Shown: positions 1 through 5,145 of the stretch, piece after piece
Layout of the letters: each line of letters opens with the position of its first letter
How positions within the stretch are numbered: the stretch's first letter is position 1
From: Streptomycetaceae bacterium
GTDB lineage: Bacteria > Actinomycetota > Actinomycetes > Nanopelagicales > Nanopelagicaceae
Assembly: GCA_027486075.1 (NCBI GenBank)
Contig: JAIXPU010000021.1
Coordinates: forward strand, 1 to 5,145
Direction: 5' to 3'
Length of the DNA: 5,145 nt
Position numbers and translations under genes: made by a program
Notes under the pieces: model-generated
What the model was told of the DNA's origin: nothing
Databases searched by the model: none
What the model saw: only the letters and a program-made list of their open reading frames with translations

Positions 1-521
1 AGTAAGTAACCAATACCGATAGCAACCTGAGTCCAAATGATTGCGCCTATTGCGTTCCAGGTTGAAAAAAGCTTACGTTCTAGATGCACAACGCCACAGA
101 CTGGATTAATCAGCGTGCGGGCAAAGGGAATGAAGCGACCGAAGATCAAAGCCTTTCGTGGACCGTATTTAAGTAACCATTTCTCGGTGGTGTTGACCAT
201 CTTCTGGTTAAAGAAACGGCTATCTGGGCGATCAAAGAAGCGGCGCCCGTACTTCTTACCAAACCAATACCCAACTTCACCGCCGACAATTGCAGCAACT
301 GGAGCTAGCGCGAAGAGCCAAGGCGCTGAAAGTTTGGCGTCTCCCAATACTGCCGAGCCCGCACCCGATGCTGCGATACCTGCAAGGAAGACAACTTCTC
401 CACCTGGAAATACCAAACCAATTAATAAGCCTGTCTCCATGAAGATGATCGCCAAAACTCCGATAAGACCGAGAGTTGAGACCACCGCAGAGGCATCAAA
501 TAGGTTGGTAATGAATTCCAT
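1..521 (-). CDS. DedA family membrane protein, partial (C-terminus beyond window)
   Basis: Integral membrane protein of the DedA / SNARE-associated (VTT) family, linked in other bacteria to lipid translocation, membrane homeostasis and proton-dependent transport. The first 173 residues are visible; complete members usually have about 200-220, so the C-terminal membrane segment is cut off. Visible family marks are the hydrophobic start with METGLLIGLVFPGGE at residues 28-42, the GGEVGYWFGKKYG stretch at 80-92, and the RFIPFART signature at 129-136, whose two arginines (R129, R135) match the pair essential in E. coli YqjA. One mild oddity is PGGE where PGD or PGE is usual. The start chosen is the ATG at 521-519, because a TATCCT box lies 7 bases upstream, suiting a leaderless transcript. 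An in-frame ATG at 557-555 would add 12 residues (MRNHGTYLILTG) but would overlap the divergent hydrolase gene. The family call is firm; the substrate is unknown and no link to the sugar genes is evident. Confidence 0.9.
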   Translation of the reverse strand, partial: MEFITNLFDASAVVSTLGLIGVLAIIFMETGLLIGLVFPGGEVVFLAGIAASGAGSAVLGDAKLSAPWLFALAPVAAIVGGEVGYWFGKKYGRRFFDRPDSRFFNQKMVNTTEKWLLKYGPRKALIFGRFIPFARTLINPVCGVVHLERKLFSTWNAIGAIIWTQVAIGIGYL

Positions 522-528
522 ACCCGTG

Positions 529-534
529 AGGATA
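529..534 (-). promoter_or_regulatory. Candidate -10 box for a leaderless dedA transcript
   Basis: Read on the minus strand this is TATCCT, which fits TANNNT, and it ends 7 bases before the A of the ATG at 521. That spacing places the transcription start at or next to the start codon, as in leaderless actinobacterial mRNAs, and there is no clear Shine-Dalgarno sequence in front of this ATG. No convincing -35 is visible. It shares two bases (533-534) with the opposing candidate box at 533-538. Confidence 0.4.
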
Positions 535-538
535 AGGT
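533..538 (+). promoter_or_regulatory. Candidate -10 box (TAAGGT) or ribosome binding site (AAGG) of the GH32 gene
   Basis: TAAGGT fits TANNNT and ends 7 bases before the GTG at 546, so it could drive a leaderless transcript beginning at the start codon. The same bases contain AAGG (534-537), 8 bases before the GTG, which could instead be a Shine-Dalgarno sequence on a longer transcript starting inside dedA. Sequence alone cannot separate the two readings. Either way this stretch supports GTG 546, because no other start codon lies in frame between the upstream stop at 501-503 and the first conserved GH32 motif. Confidence 0.4.
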
Positions 539-545
539 ACGTGCC

Positions 546-1844
546 GTGATTGCGCATCCAACTGGGGAATTTCGTAACGAGAAATATCGCCCACAGTTTC
601 ACTTTACACCAGACCGCAATTGGATGAATGACCCAAATGGCTTGGTCTATTACAAAGGCAAATATCACCTCTTCTTTCAACATAACCCGCAGGCAAATGA
701 CTGGGGCAATATGTCGTGGGGACATGCAACAAGTACTGATCTCTATAACTGGCAAGAAGAACCTGTTGCAATCGCCTGCACACCAACCTCAGGAATCTTT
801 TCAGGTAGCGCAGTTGTAGATATCAATAACACAAGCGGGTTTGGCACAACAGATAATCCACCAATAGTTGCGATCTATACCGAGCATCAAAATGATGAAA
901 GCAATCAATCTCAGTGTCTCGCATTTAGCGTTGATGAAGGCGCCACCTTTACTAAATATGAAGGTAACCCAGTACTCGATATCAACGCCAAGAACTTTCG
1001 AGATCCAAAGGTGCAGTGGATTGATAACCAGTGGATTATGACCGTGGCGCTGGCCAATGATTACAAGATCTCTTTCTATTCATCCCCTGATCTAAAGAGC
1101 TGGACCCACCTCAGCAACTTCGGCCCAGCTGCTGAAATTGGTGGCGTATGGGAATGCCCAGACTTGATTCAATTTGAAGACAAATGGGTTCTACTTGTTT
1201 CACTTAACCCAGGTGGTTACCAAATTGGCTCAGGCACTCAATACTTCATTGGACAATGGAACGGTAAAGAATTTATCGCCGACGATCTGCAGACAAGATG
1301 GCTTGATTACGGCCGCGACAATTATGCAGGTGTCACATTTTCAAACGCACCAGAAGGCAAAAAGATATTTCTCGGATGGATGAGCAACTGGCACTATGCC
1401 GGCAAAGTTCCAACCGATCCATGGCGCAGCGCAATGACGCTACCGCGCGAGCTTTCACTACAAGGCGATCGCATTATTCAAACTCCAGTCATTCACCCCT
1501 ATGGTTTTCCTGAAGTTTCCTTTACAACCCAAGAAGGTGCAATCCGCATCTGCGAAAGCGATCAGCGCTATGTTGAAATCGGTGTGCGCAACCAGAAGTT
1601 ATATGTAGATTCATCGCACGCATGGAATGATTTGGATGCACCGACGCTGCAAGAGATTGCAATCGAAAAAGGCGAGCTTGATATTCGCGTGATTGTTGAT
1701 CGCGGTTGCGTTGAAGTCTTTGCAGCCGGCGGCAAGGTCGTGTTGACCAACTTGGTCTTCGTTGAGACCGCCCTAACCTCAGTTGCGCCCTTTACTGGCG
1801 CCAACAACCTCAAGGTCGCAGGGCTGCAAACCACCCACGCGTAA
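546..1844 (+). CDS. Cytoplasmic GH32 beta-fructosidase (sucrose / fructo-oligosaccharide hydrolase)
   Basis: A glycoside hydrolase family 32 enzyme of 432 residues that releases fructose from sucrose, inulin-type or levan-type oligosaccharides by a retaining mechanism. The five-bladed propeller fills roughly residues 14-303. It carries WMNDPNG at 26-32 with nucleophile D29, FSGS at 85-88, the RDP triad at 152-154 whose D153 stabilises the transition state, and WECPDL at 202-207 with acid/base E203. The WRSAMTLPREL stretch (293-303) closes this domain, and a beta-sandwich with VDRGCVEVFA (384-393) follows. The sandwich, about 130 residues, seems short for the family. There is no signal peptide: residues 1-13 are polar and the catalytic fold begins at once, so the enzyme acts in the cytoplasm on imported sugar. 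The start is GTG. The gene diverges from dedA and runs toward a sugar ABC transporter 135 bp downstream, with no terminator seen between. Family and catalysis are firm; sucrose versus longer fructans cannot be decided here. Confidence 0.95.
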   Translation: MIAHPTGEFRNEKYRPQFHFTPDRNWMNDPNGLVYYKGKYHLFFQHNPQANDWGNMSWGHATSTDLYNWQEEPVAIACTPTSGIFSGSAVVDINNTSGFGTTDNPPIVAIYTEHQNDESNQSQCLAFSVDEGATFTKYEGNPVLDINAKNFRDPKVQWIDNQWIMTVALANDYKISFYSSPDLKSWTHLSNFGPAAEIGGVWECPDLIQFEDKWVLLVSLNPGGYQIGSGTQYFIGQWNGKEFIADDLQTRWLDYGRDNYAGVTFSNAPEGKKIFLGWMSNWHYAGKVPTDPWRSAMTLPRELSLQGDRIIQTPVIHPYGFPEVSFTTQEGAIRICESDQRYVEIGVRNQKLYVDSSHAWNDLDAPTLQEIAIEKGELDIRVIVDRGCVEVFAAGGKVVLTNLVFVETALTSVAPFTGANNLKVAGLQTTHA

Positions 1845-1845
1845 A

Positions 1846-1865
1846 CTGCAAAAATCTGCAAAAAA
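1846..1865 (+). repeat. Tandem 10-bp repeat giving two helically phased A-tracts
   Basis: Two consecutive decamers, CTGCAAAAAT and CTGCAAAAAA, match at 9 of 10 positions. They place an A5 tract (1850-1854) and an A6 tract (1860-1865) about one helical turn apart, which is the arrangement that bends DNA. A third CTGCAAA occurs at 1824-1830 inside the end of the hydrolase gene. The position immediately upstream of an operator-like palindrome suggests a bent or UP-like element for the binding-protein promoter. The repeat is seen directly; the role is inferred. Confidence 0.5.
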
Positions 1866-1883
1866 GCGTTGTAAGAGCGTTAC
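1865..1883 (+). promoter_or_regulatory. Candidate operator for a sugar repressor (GTAA-N5-TTAC palindrome)
   Basis: The 13 bases at 1871-1883 form GTAAGAGCGTTAC, with GTAA and TTAC as perfect inverted arms. The hexamer AGCGTT also occurs directly repeated at 1865-1870 and 1876-1881, 11 bp apart and so on the same helix face. The GTAA...CG..TTAC pattern resembles operators of LacI-family sugar repressors, although the odd-length centre is not the usual even one. No regulator gene lies in the window. This is a candidate only. Confidence 0.35.
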
Positions 1884-1893
1884 TGCCCAACCC

Positions 1894-1922
1894 TTCAATC
1901 CCCACAAGCCTGGCTTTATCGT
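1894..1922 (+). promoter_or_regulatory. Weak candidate promoter for the sugar-binding protein gene
   Basis: TTCAAT (1894-1899), a poor match to a -35, and TATCGT (1917-1922), which fits TANNNT, are separated by 17 bases. This would start transcription near 1929-1930, about 50 bases before the ATG at 1980. It lies just downstream of the operator-like palindrome. An own promoter is plausible because binding-protein genes are normally expressed strongly, but readthrough from the hydrolase gene is equally possible. Confidence 0.25.
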
Positions 1923-1931
1923 TTTCCCACA

Positions 1932-1954
1932 GTCGGCCAACCTAGGACGCCGGC
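1932..1954 (+). other. Short possible stem-loop in the leader of the binding-protein mRNA
   Basis: GTCGGC (1932-1937) can pair with GCCGGC (1949-1954), giving six pairs including one G-U around an 11-base loop that contains the palindrome CCTAGG. There is no T-run after it, so it is not a terminator. It lies just ahead of the ribosome binding site at 1964-1970. It is short enough to be chance. Confidence 0.2.
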
Positions 1955-1963
1955 TAACCCTCG

Positions 1964-1970
1964 AAAGGAA
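1964..1970 (+). promoter_or_regulatory. Ribosome binding site of the sugar-binding protein gene
   Basis: AAAGGAA lies 9 bases before the ATG at 1980-1982. The spacing is good and it fixes the start at the first residue of a clean signal peptide. Confidence 0.75.
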
Positions 1971-1979
1971 ACACTTCAT

Positions 1980-3314
1980 ATGAAGAAGTCAATGAAACTC
2001 GGAGCAATTGCTCTAGCTTCAACGCTTTCCTTGTCAGTGATTGCATTTGCGACACCTGCAAATGCAGAAACCTGCCCAAGAAAAGCGACAGTAACAATGC
2101 TTGGAACAATCAAGCCTGAAATTCAGGATCAGTTCCTTGCAACAGTTGCTGAATACAACAAGTCACAAAACTGCTACACAGTTAAGTCAGTTCCTGGCGA
2201 TCGCAAGCTCACATTCCTTCAGAACGTGACACCTATGTATGCAGCCAAGAATGCACCAACAATCATGTACACACTTCAAGAGATTCCAGATATGGCCGAC
2301 AAGGTTTTGGATCTCAAGACAACACGTCTTGCACGTCTTGTCTCAAAGAGCCTCCTTGCATCAGGTAACGTCAACGGACGTCAAGTTGGTGTTCCATCAA
2401 CAGCTGAAGCATTCGGACTTCTTTACAACAAGAAGGTTCTCGATAAGGCTGGCGTAGATCCATCAAAGATCACAACTCGCGCAGAACTCGAAGCAGCTTT
2501 CAAAAAGGTTGAAGCAGCAGGCAAGAAGCCACTTCACTTCTCAGCAATCTGGTGGTCACTTGGTGCACACTTCACAAACATCTTCCACACAAATGTTGGA
2601 AAGACAAAAGAAGCACGCCTACAGGGCTTGGATGATCTCGTAGCTGGAAAAGCAAACCTTGCAAATAACGGTACATTTAAGAACTGGGTAGCAACCATGG
2701 ATCTTCTTAAGAAGTACAACGCTGGCAAGGTAAATCTCACAGATACCGAATATGACGCTTCAATCGCTAACCTTGCAGGTGGCGACTTCGGATTCATGTT
2801 CCAAGGTAACTGGACAGAGCCAAACTTGATCACAGCCTCAAAGGGCGATGATTTCGGAATCATGCCTCTACCAATTAGCAACAACGCTAAGGATTACGGC
2901 AACGATTCAATTCCTGTTGGTGTTCCTGGCTACTTCATGATCGATGCACAGCAGTCATCAAAGTGGCAGCAAAAGGGTGCAATCGACTTCCTTACCTGGC
3001 TCTACACATCTCCAGCAGGACAGAAGCGCGTAGCTGGTCCAGTTGAAGAAGGCGGCATGAGCTTCATCCCTGTCTACAAGGGCTTCAAGATCGAGCCAAA
3101 GACTTACATGGCGAAGGAAATTTCAAAATTTGCTTCAGCAGGTAAGACTCTTGACTGGATGAACTCTTACTACCCAGCTGGCCTCCAAGAGGAAGTTGGA
3201 AAGGTATCTATGCAGCAGTACTTCACCGACAAGATCAGCGCAGCTGAACTTGCTAAGGCGATTGAAAATGCATGGAAGGGCAAGCCAAAGACTTGGCGTG
3301 GAGAAGCTGCTTAA
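1980..3314 (+). CDS. Secreted sugar-binding protein of a CUT1-type ABC transporter
   Basis: An extracytoplasmic solute-binding protein of 444 residues, usual for CUT1-family proteins that bind di- and oligosaccharides. Residues 1-29 are a signal peptide: basic MKKSMK, a hydrophobic core, then ANA at 27-29 for signal peptidase I. The residues before C32 (AET) are not a lipobox, so it is not predicted to be a lipoprotein, unusual for a binding protein if the host is a Gram-positive-type cell. The mature part has only two cysteines, C32 and C65, which could form a disulfide near the N-terminus. Family-type stretches are GVPSTAEAFGLLYN (137-150), an aromatic IWWSLGAHF (190-198) likely lining the sugar site, and GFMFQGNW (270-277). 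The gene favours ACA, TCA, GCA and CCA codons more than its neighbours do, which suggests high expression. The adjacent cytoplasmic GH32 enzyme points to sucrose or fructo-oligosaccharides as ligand; this is inferred from context, not from the protein itself. Confidence 0.93.
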   Translation: MKKSMKLGAIALASTLSLSVIAFATPANAETCPRKATVTMLGTIKPEIQDQFLATVAEYNKSQNCYTVKSVPGDRKLTFLQNVTPMYAAKNAPTIMYTLQEIPDMADKVLDLKTTRLARLVSKSLLASGNVNGRQVGVPSTAEAFGLLYNKKVLDKAGVDPSKITTRAELEAAFKKVEAAGKKPLHFSAIWWSLGAHFTNIFHTNVGKTKEARLQGLDDLVAGKANLANNGTFKNWVATMDLLKKYNAGKVNLTDTEYDASIANLAGGDFGFMFQGNWTEPNLITASKGDDFGIMPLPISNNAKDYGNDSIPVGVPGYFMIDAQQSSKWQQKGAIDFLTWLYTSPAGQKRVAGPVEEGGMSFIPVYKGFKIEPKTYMAKEISKFASAGKTLDWMNSYYPAGLQEEVGKVSMQQYFTDKISAAELAKAIENAWKGKPKTWRGEAA

Positions 3315-3354
3315 TTGCACTTCCACCACTTTAAAGTCTAAAAAGAAGTAAATA

Positions 3355-3394
3355 GAATCATCCCGAGGCGAGGAAACTCGCCTCGGGATGATTT
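3355..3394 (+). terminator. Strong hairpin between binding-protein and permease genes (attenuating or mRNA-stabilising)
   Basis: The arms 3356-3372 and 3377-3393 are perfectly complementary over 17 bp, extendable by a G-U pair (3355/3394), and enclose a GAAA tetraloop of the GNRA type. The bases after the stem are ATTTCACTT with no real U-run, so full intrinsic termination is doubtful. It starts 41 bases after the binding-protein stop codon and ends 21 bases before the permease start. In many sugar ABC operons a hairpin in this place protects the upstream mRNA or terminates partially, so that binding protein exceeds permease. I infer that role here. Confidence 0.8.
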
Positions 3395-3400
3395 CACTTA

Positions 3401-3409
3401 GGAAGGGAG
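3401..3409 (+). promoter_or_regulatory. Ribosome binding site of the first permease gene, supporting the GTG start
   Basis: GGAAGGGAG is a strong Shine-Dalgarno stretch ending 6 bases before the GTG at 3416. The next in-frame ATG, at 3446, lies too far downstream of it. It sits directly after the hairpin, so the hairpin leaves the site unpaired. Confidence 0.75.
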
Positions 3410-3415
3410 ATTCGA

Positions 3416-4285
3416 GTGACTCGCACAAGATCCATAAAGAAATTTATGAAGTTTGCTGGCGTACCACTTGCTATCTTCATCATCGTTCTCGTAGTCCCCT
3501 TTGTTAATGGTTTCTATTACTCATTTACAGATTGGGATGGTTTCAAAGCAACCAAGTTAGTTGGATTTGCTAATTACACAGAATCATTTGAAGATCCAAG
3601 ATTCTGGTCAACCCTAAAATTCACAGCTCTTTTTGTAGTGGTATCACTTATTTTGGTTAACGCAGTTGCTTTTGGGCTAGCGCTCATCGTTACCTCAAAA
3701 CTCAAAAGCAAAAATTTCTTGCGCACCTTCTTCTTTGTACCAAACCTTATTGGTGGCGTCATCCTCGGTGTTATTTGGCAATTCATCTTCAATAGCGCAC
3801 TCGTTGCACTTGCCGAAAAATATGACTGGGAGATGTTTAAAGAATCCTGGTTACAAGATACAAACAAGGCATTCTGGGCGCTGATCATCGTCACCATCTG
3901 GCAATCATCTGGCTACATGATGATTGTTTACATTACCGGGCTCATCTCAATTGAAAATGACGTTATCGAAGCCTCGCAAATCGATGGCGCTTCACCAGTG
4001 CGTACGCTCTTTTCAATCAAGATTCCTCTTATGGCGCAGGCCTTCACGATTGCGCTCTTTTTGACGCTACGAAGTGGTTTTATGGCCTACGACGTCAACG
4101 TAGCTCTTACCGGCGGTGGACCATTCCGCACAACTGAGTTGATTTCACTTCATATCTTTGAAGATGCTTTCGCTGAAGGCGACTTCGGTACCGGCCAGGC
4201 TAAAGCGGTCATTATGTTCTTAGTCGTTGCCCTGGCAGCTCTTGTCCAAGTATCAATCTCAAAGAGATACGAGGTGCAACGATGA
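3416..4285 (+). CDS. Sugar ABC transporter permease, MalF/MsmF-like
   Basis: One of the two membrane subunits that form the sugar channel of a CUT1 importer; 289 residues, normal for this class. About six membrane segments are visible, near residues 14-35, 69-93, 105-125, 153-179, 208-226 and 263-283. The cytoplasmic EAA loop that docks the ATPase lies at 185-204: EASQIDGAS, then IKIP, with E185, A186 and G191 in the expected spacing (EAA-x3-G-x9-I-x-L-P form) and Ser in place of the third motif residue. NVALTGGGPFRTTE follows further on, as in other MalF-type permeases. The start is GTG, chosen for the ribosome binding site just before it. The gene follows the binding-protein gene after a strong hairpin and overlaps the second permease by four bases, so the two are probably translationally coupled and made in equal amounts. 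Confidence 0.95.
   Translation: MTRTRSIKKFMKFAGVPLAIFIIVLVVPFVNGFYYSFTDWDGFKATKLVGFANYTESFEDPRFWSTLKFTALFVVVSLILVNAVAFGLALIVTSKLKSKNFLRTFFFVPNLIGGVILGVIWQFIFNSALVALAEKYDWEMFKESWLQDTNKAFWALIIVTIWQSSGYMMIVYITGLISIENDVIEASQIDGASPVRTLFSIKIPLMAQAFTIALFLTLRSGFMAYDVNVALTGGGPFRTTELISLHIFEDAFAEGDFGTGQAKAVIMFLVVALAALVQVSISKRYEVQR
4271..4285 (+). promoter_or_regulatory. ATGA stop/start overlap with ribosome binding site for the second permease
   Basis: GAGGTG (4271-4276) lies 5 bases before the ATG at 4282-4284, which overlaps the TGA (4283-4285) of the first permease. This arrangement typically gives reinitiation and balanced synthesis of the two permease partners. Confidence 0.75.
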
Positions 4286-5106
4286 ACACTCGCGCACGCT
4301 GGGGCAAGAGAGTCACGTTTTGGGTCGGGCTCATTCTCGCCTTTGCCTACTTCTTCCCATTCTTCTTGGTCTTTGTTAACTCAGTGAAGTTGAAGTACGA
4401 CATCCTGGCAAACCCATTGGCTTTCCCAGCGCCAATTACTTGGGATAACTTCCAGCAAGCTTTAACGAAGATGGAATTTTTCCGCTCCCTGACTAACTCA
4501 CTCATCATCACAGTCTTGAGCGTTTCACTGCTCATCGTCTTCTCTTCCATGCTTGCCTACTACTTGGCGCGCACCAAGACGAAGTCATCAAAGTATATCT
4601 TCTTAGGGCTTGTTGCTTCGATGATTGTTCCCTTCCAAGCTTTGATGATTCCATTTATGGCGCTCTTTGCTCCATTTGTTTCCTGGAACAATCGCGCCTC
4701 CCTTGTCTTCTTCTACATTGGCTTCGGAGTCGCACTTTCCACATTTTTATATCACGGCTTTATCACTACCATTCCGACCGAAATTGATGAGGCAGCATCG
4801 ATTGATGGCGCCTCCGATATGGTGGCATTCTGGAAAATTATCTTCCCAATGATGCGGCCAATAACTGCGACCGTTGCAATCATTAACGCTTTGTGGATCT
4901 GGAACGACTTCCTCTTGCCGCGCCTTGTGCTGACAAGAGAGACACAGACGCTACCCCTATCCACCTATCTCTTCTTCGGACAGTATTCAATCGAATACGG
5001 GCAAGCGATGGCAGGGCTTGCGCTAGCTGTTATCCCAATTGTGATCTTCTATCTCATCCTGCAAAGACAGTTCATTTCAGGTATTTCACAAGGCGCCGTT
5101 AAGTAA
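4282..5106 (+). CDS. Sugar ABC transporter permease, MalG/MsmG-like
   Basis: Partner membrane subunit of the same CUT1 importer; 274 residues, typical for MalG-type permeases. Membrane segments lie near residues 12-32, 72-95, 106-130, 140-160, 195-215 and 245-265. The EAA loop at 170-189 is close to canonical: EAASIDGAS with E170, A171, A172 and G176, then IIFP at 186-189. The family-type NS pair at 72-73 opens the second segment. The start is the ATG inside the ATGA overlap with the first permease. No ATP-binding gene follows in the 39 bases left, so the ATPase is either just beyond the window or, as with MsiK/MsmX systems, a shared subunit encoded elsewhere. The neighbouring cytoplasmic GH32 enzyme suggests that the complex imports sucrose or fructo-oligosaccharides. 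Confidence 0.95.
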   Translation: MNTRARWGKRVTFWVGLILAFAYFFPFFLVFVNSVKLKYDILANPLAFPAPITWDNFQQALTKMEFFRSLTNSLIITVLSVSLLIVFSSMLAYYLARTKTKSSKYIFLGLVASMIVPFQALMIPFMALFAPFVSWNNRASLVFFYIGFGVALSTFLYHGFITTIPTEIDEAASIDGASDMVAFWKIIFPMMRPITATVAIINALWIWNDFLLPRLVLTRETQTLPLSTYLFFGQYSIEYGQAMAGLALAVIPIVIFYLILQRQFISGISQGAVK

Positions 5107-5125
5107 CTAGTTAATCTTTAATACT

Positions 5126-5144
5126 GATTGGCGCACAACCAATT
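5126..5144 (+). repeat. Small inverted repeat after the second permease (possible operator or terminator stem)
   Basis: GATTGG and CCAATT pair over six positions, one of them G-U, around a 7-base loop. It starts 20 bases after the permease stop codon. The window ends one base later, so I cannot tell whether a T-run follows, as in a terminator, or a new gene. Five AT-rich Watson-Crick pairs are weak evidence. Confidence 0.2.
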
Positions 5145-5145
5145 C

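Noticed and set aside
536..545. Imperfect palindrome GGTACGTGCC directly before the GH32 start
   Set aside because: One of five pairs is mismatched and it is short, and the bases are already explained by -10 or ribosome-binding candidates.
37..549. 170-residue plus-strand open frame
   Set aside because: It is antisense to the DedA gene; its product is rich in Pro, Lys and Ser with no family features, whereas the minus strand reads a clear DedA protein.
1779..1983. Open frames of 66 residues on both strands across the gap before the binding-protein gene
   Set aside because: Both have low-complexity, basic products, overlap the end of the hydrolase gene and the leader region, and lack a ribosome binding site. 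The gap is better explained as regulatory DNA.
3328..3337. Perfect palindrome ACTTTAAAGT just after the binding-protein gene
   Set aside because: Ten AT-rich bases are common by chance, and no promoter is near it to make an operator likely.
3355..3394. Bidirectional terminator reading of the hairpin
   Set aside because: No minus-strand gene ends here, and the T-rich stretch on the minus strand is not directly next to the stem.
3135..3428. 97-residue minus-strand open frame running through the hairpin
   Set aside because: It is antisense to the end of the binding-protein gene and includes both hairpin arms; there is no recognisable domain or start signal.
1..5145. tRNA, rRNA, CRISPR array, insertion sequence, toxin-antitoxin or defence genes
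   Set aside because: None seen: no cloverleaf, no regularly spaced repeats, no terminal inverted repeats or transposase, and the coding space is filled by the five genes described.

Overview
The window looks like a chromosomal sugar-uptake locus from a bacterium, most likely an actinobacterium of moderate GC. The reasons are the Msm/CUT1-type sugar ABC genes without their own ATPase, the GTG starts, the candidate leaderless -10 boxes, and a base composition that by eye is slightly below 50% GC. A freshwater nanopelagicale (acI-like, 'Ca. Planktophila' type) would fit, but this placement is inference and no marker gene is present to settle it. I see no mobile element, tRNA, rRNA or CRISPR array.

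Layout. (1) Positions 1-521, minus strand: the N-terminal 173 residues of a DedA/SNARE-associated family membrane protein, cut by the left window edge. (2) Only 24 bp separate its start from the divergent plus-strand gene at 546-1844, a cytoplasmic glycoside hydrolase family 32 enzyme (beta-fructosidase) with all three catalytic motifs. The two -10-like boxes in this gap overlap back to back. (3) A 135-bp gap (1845-1979) holds phased A-tracts, a palindromic operator candidate, a weak promoter candidate and a ribosome binding site. (4) Positions 1980-3314: a secreted CUT1-family sugar-binding protein with a type I signal peptide, no lipobox, and only two cysteines after the predicted cleavage site. 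(5) A 101-bp gap (3315-3415) is dominated by a perfect 17-bp hairpin with a GAAA tetraloop. (6) Positions 3416-4285 and 4282-5106: two ABC permease subunits joined by an ATGA overlap. (7) The last 39 bases are non-coding.

How the genes work together. The binding protein captures a sugar outside the membrane, and the two permeases pass it into the cytoplasm using an ATPase encoded elsewhere. The GH32 enzyme, which has no export signal, hydrolyses the imported fructoside inside the cell. The likely substrate is therefore sucrose or a short fructo-oligosaccharide. The hairpin after the binding-protein gene probably lets that gene be expressed above the permeases. The locus is a recognisable type, not a new system. 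The points most worth checking are the overlapping divergent promoters, the long GAAA hairpin and the non-lipoprotein binding protein.
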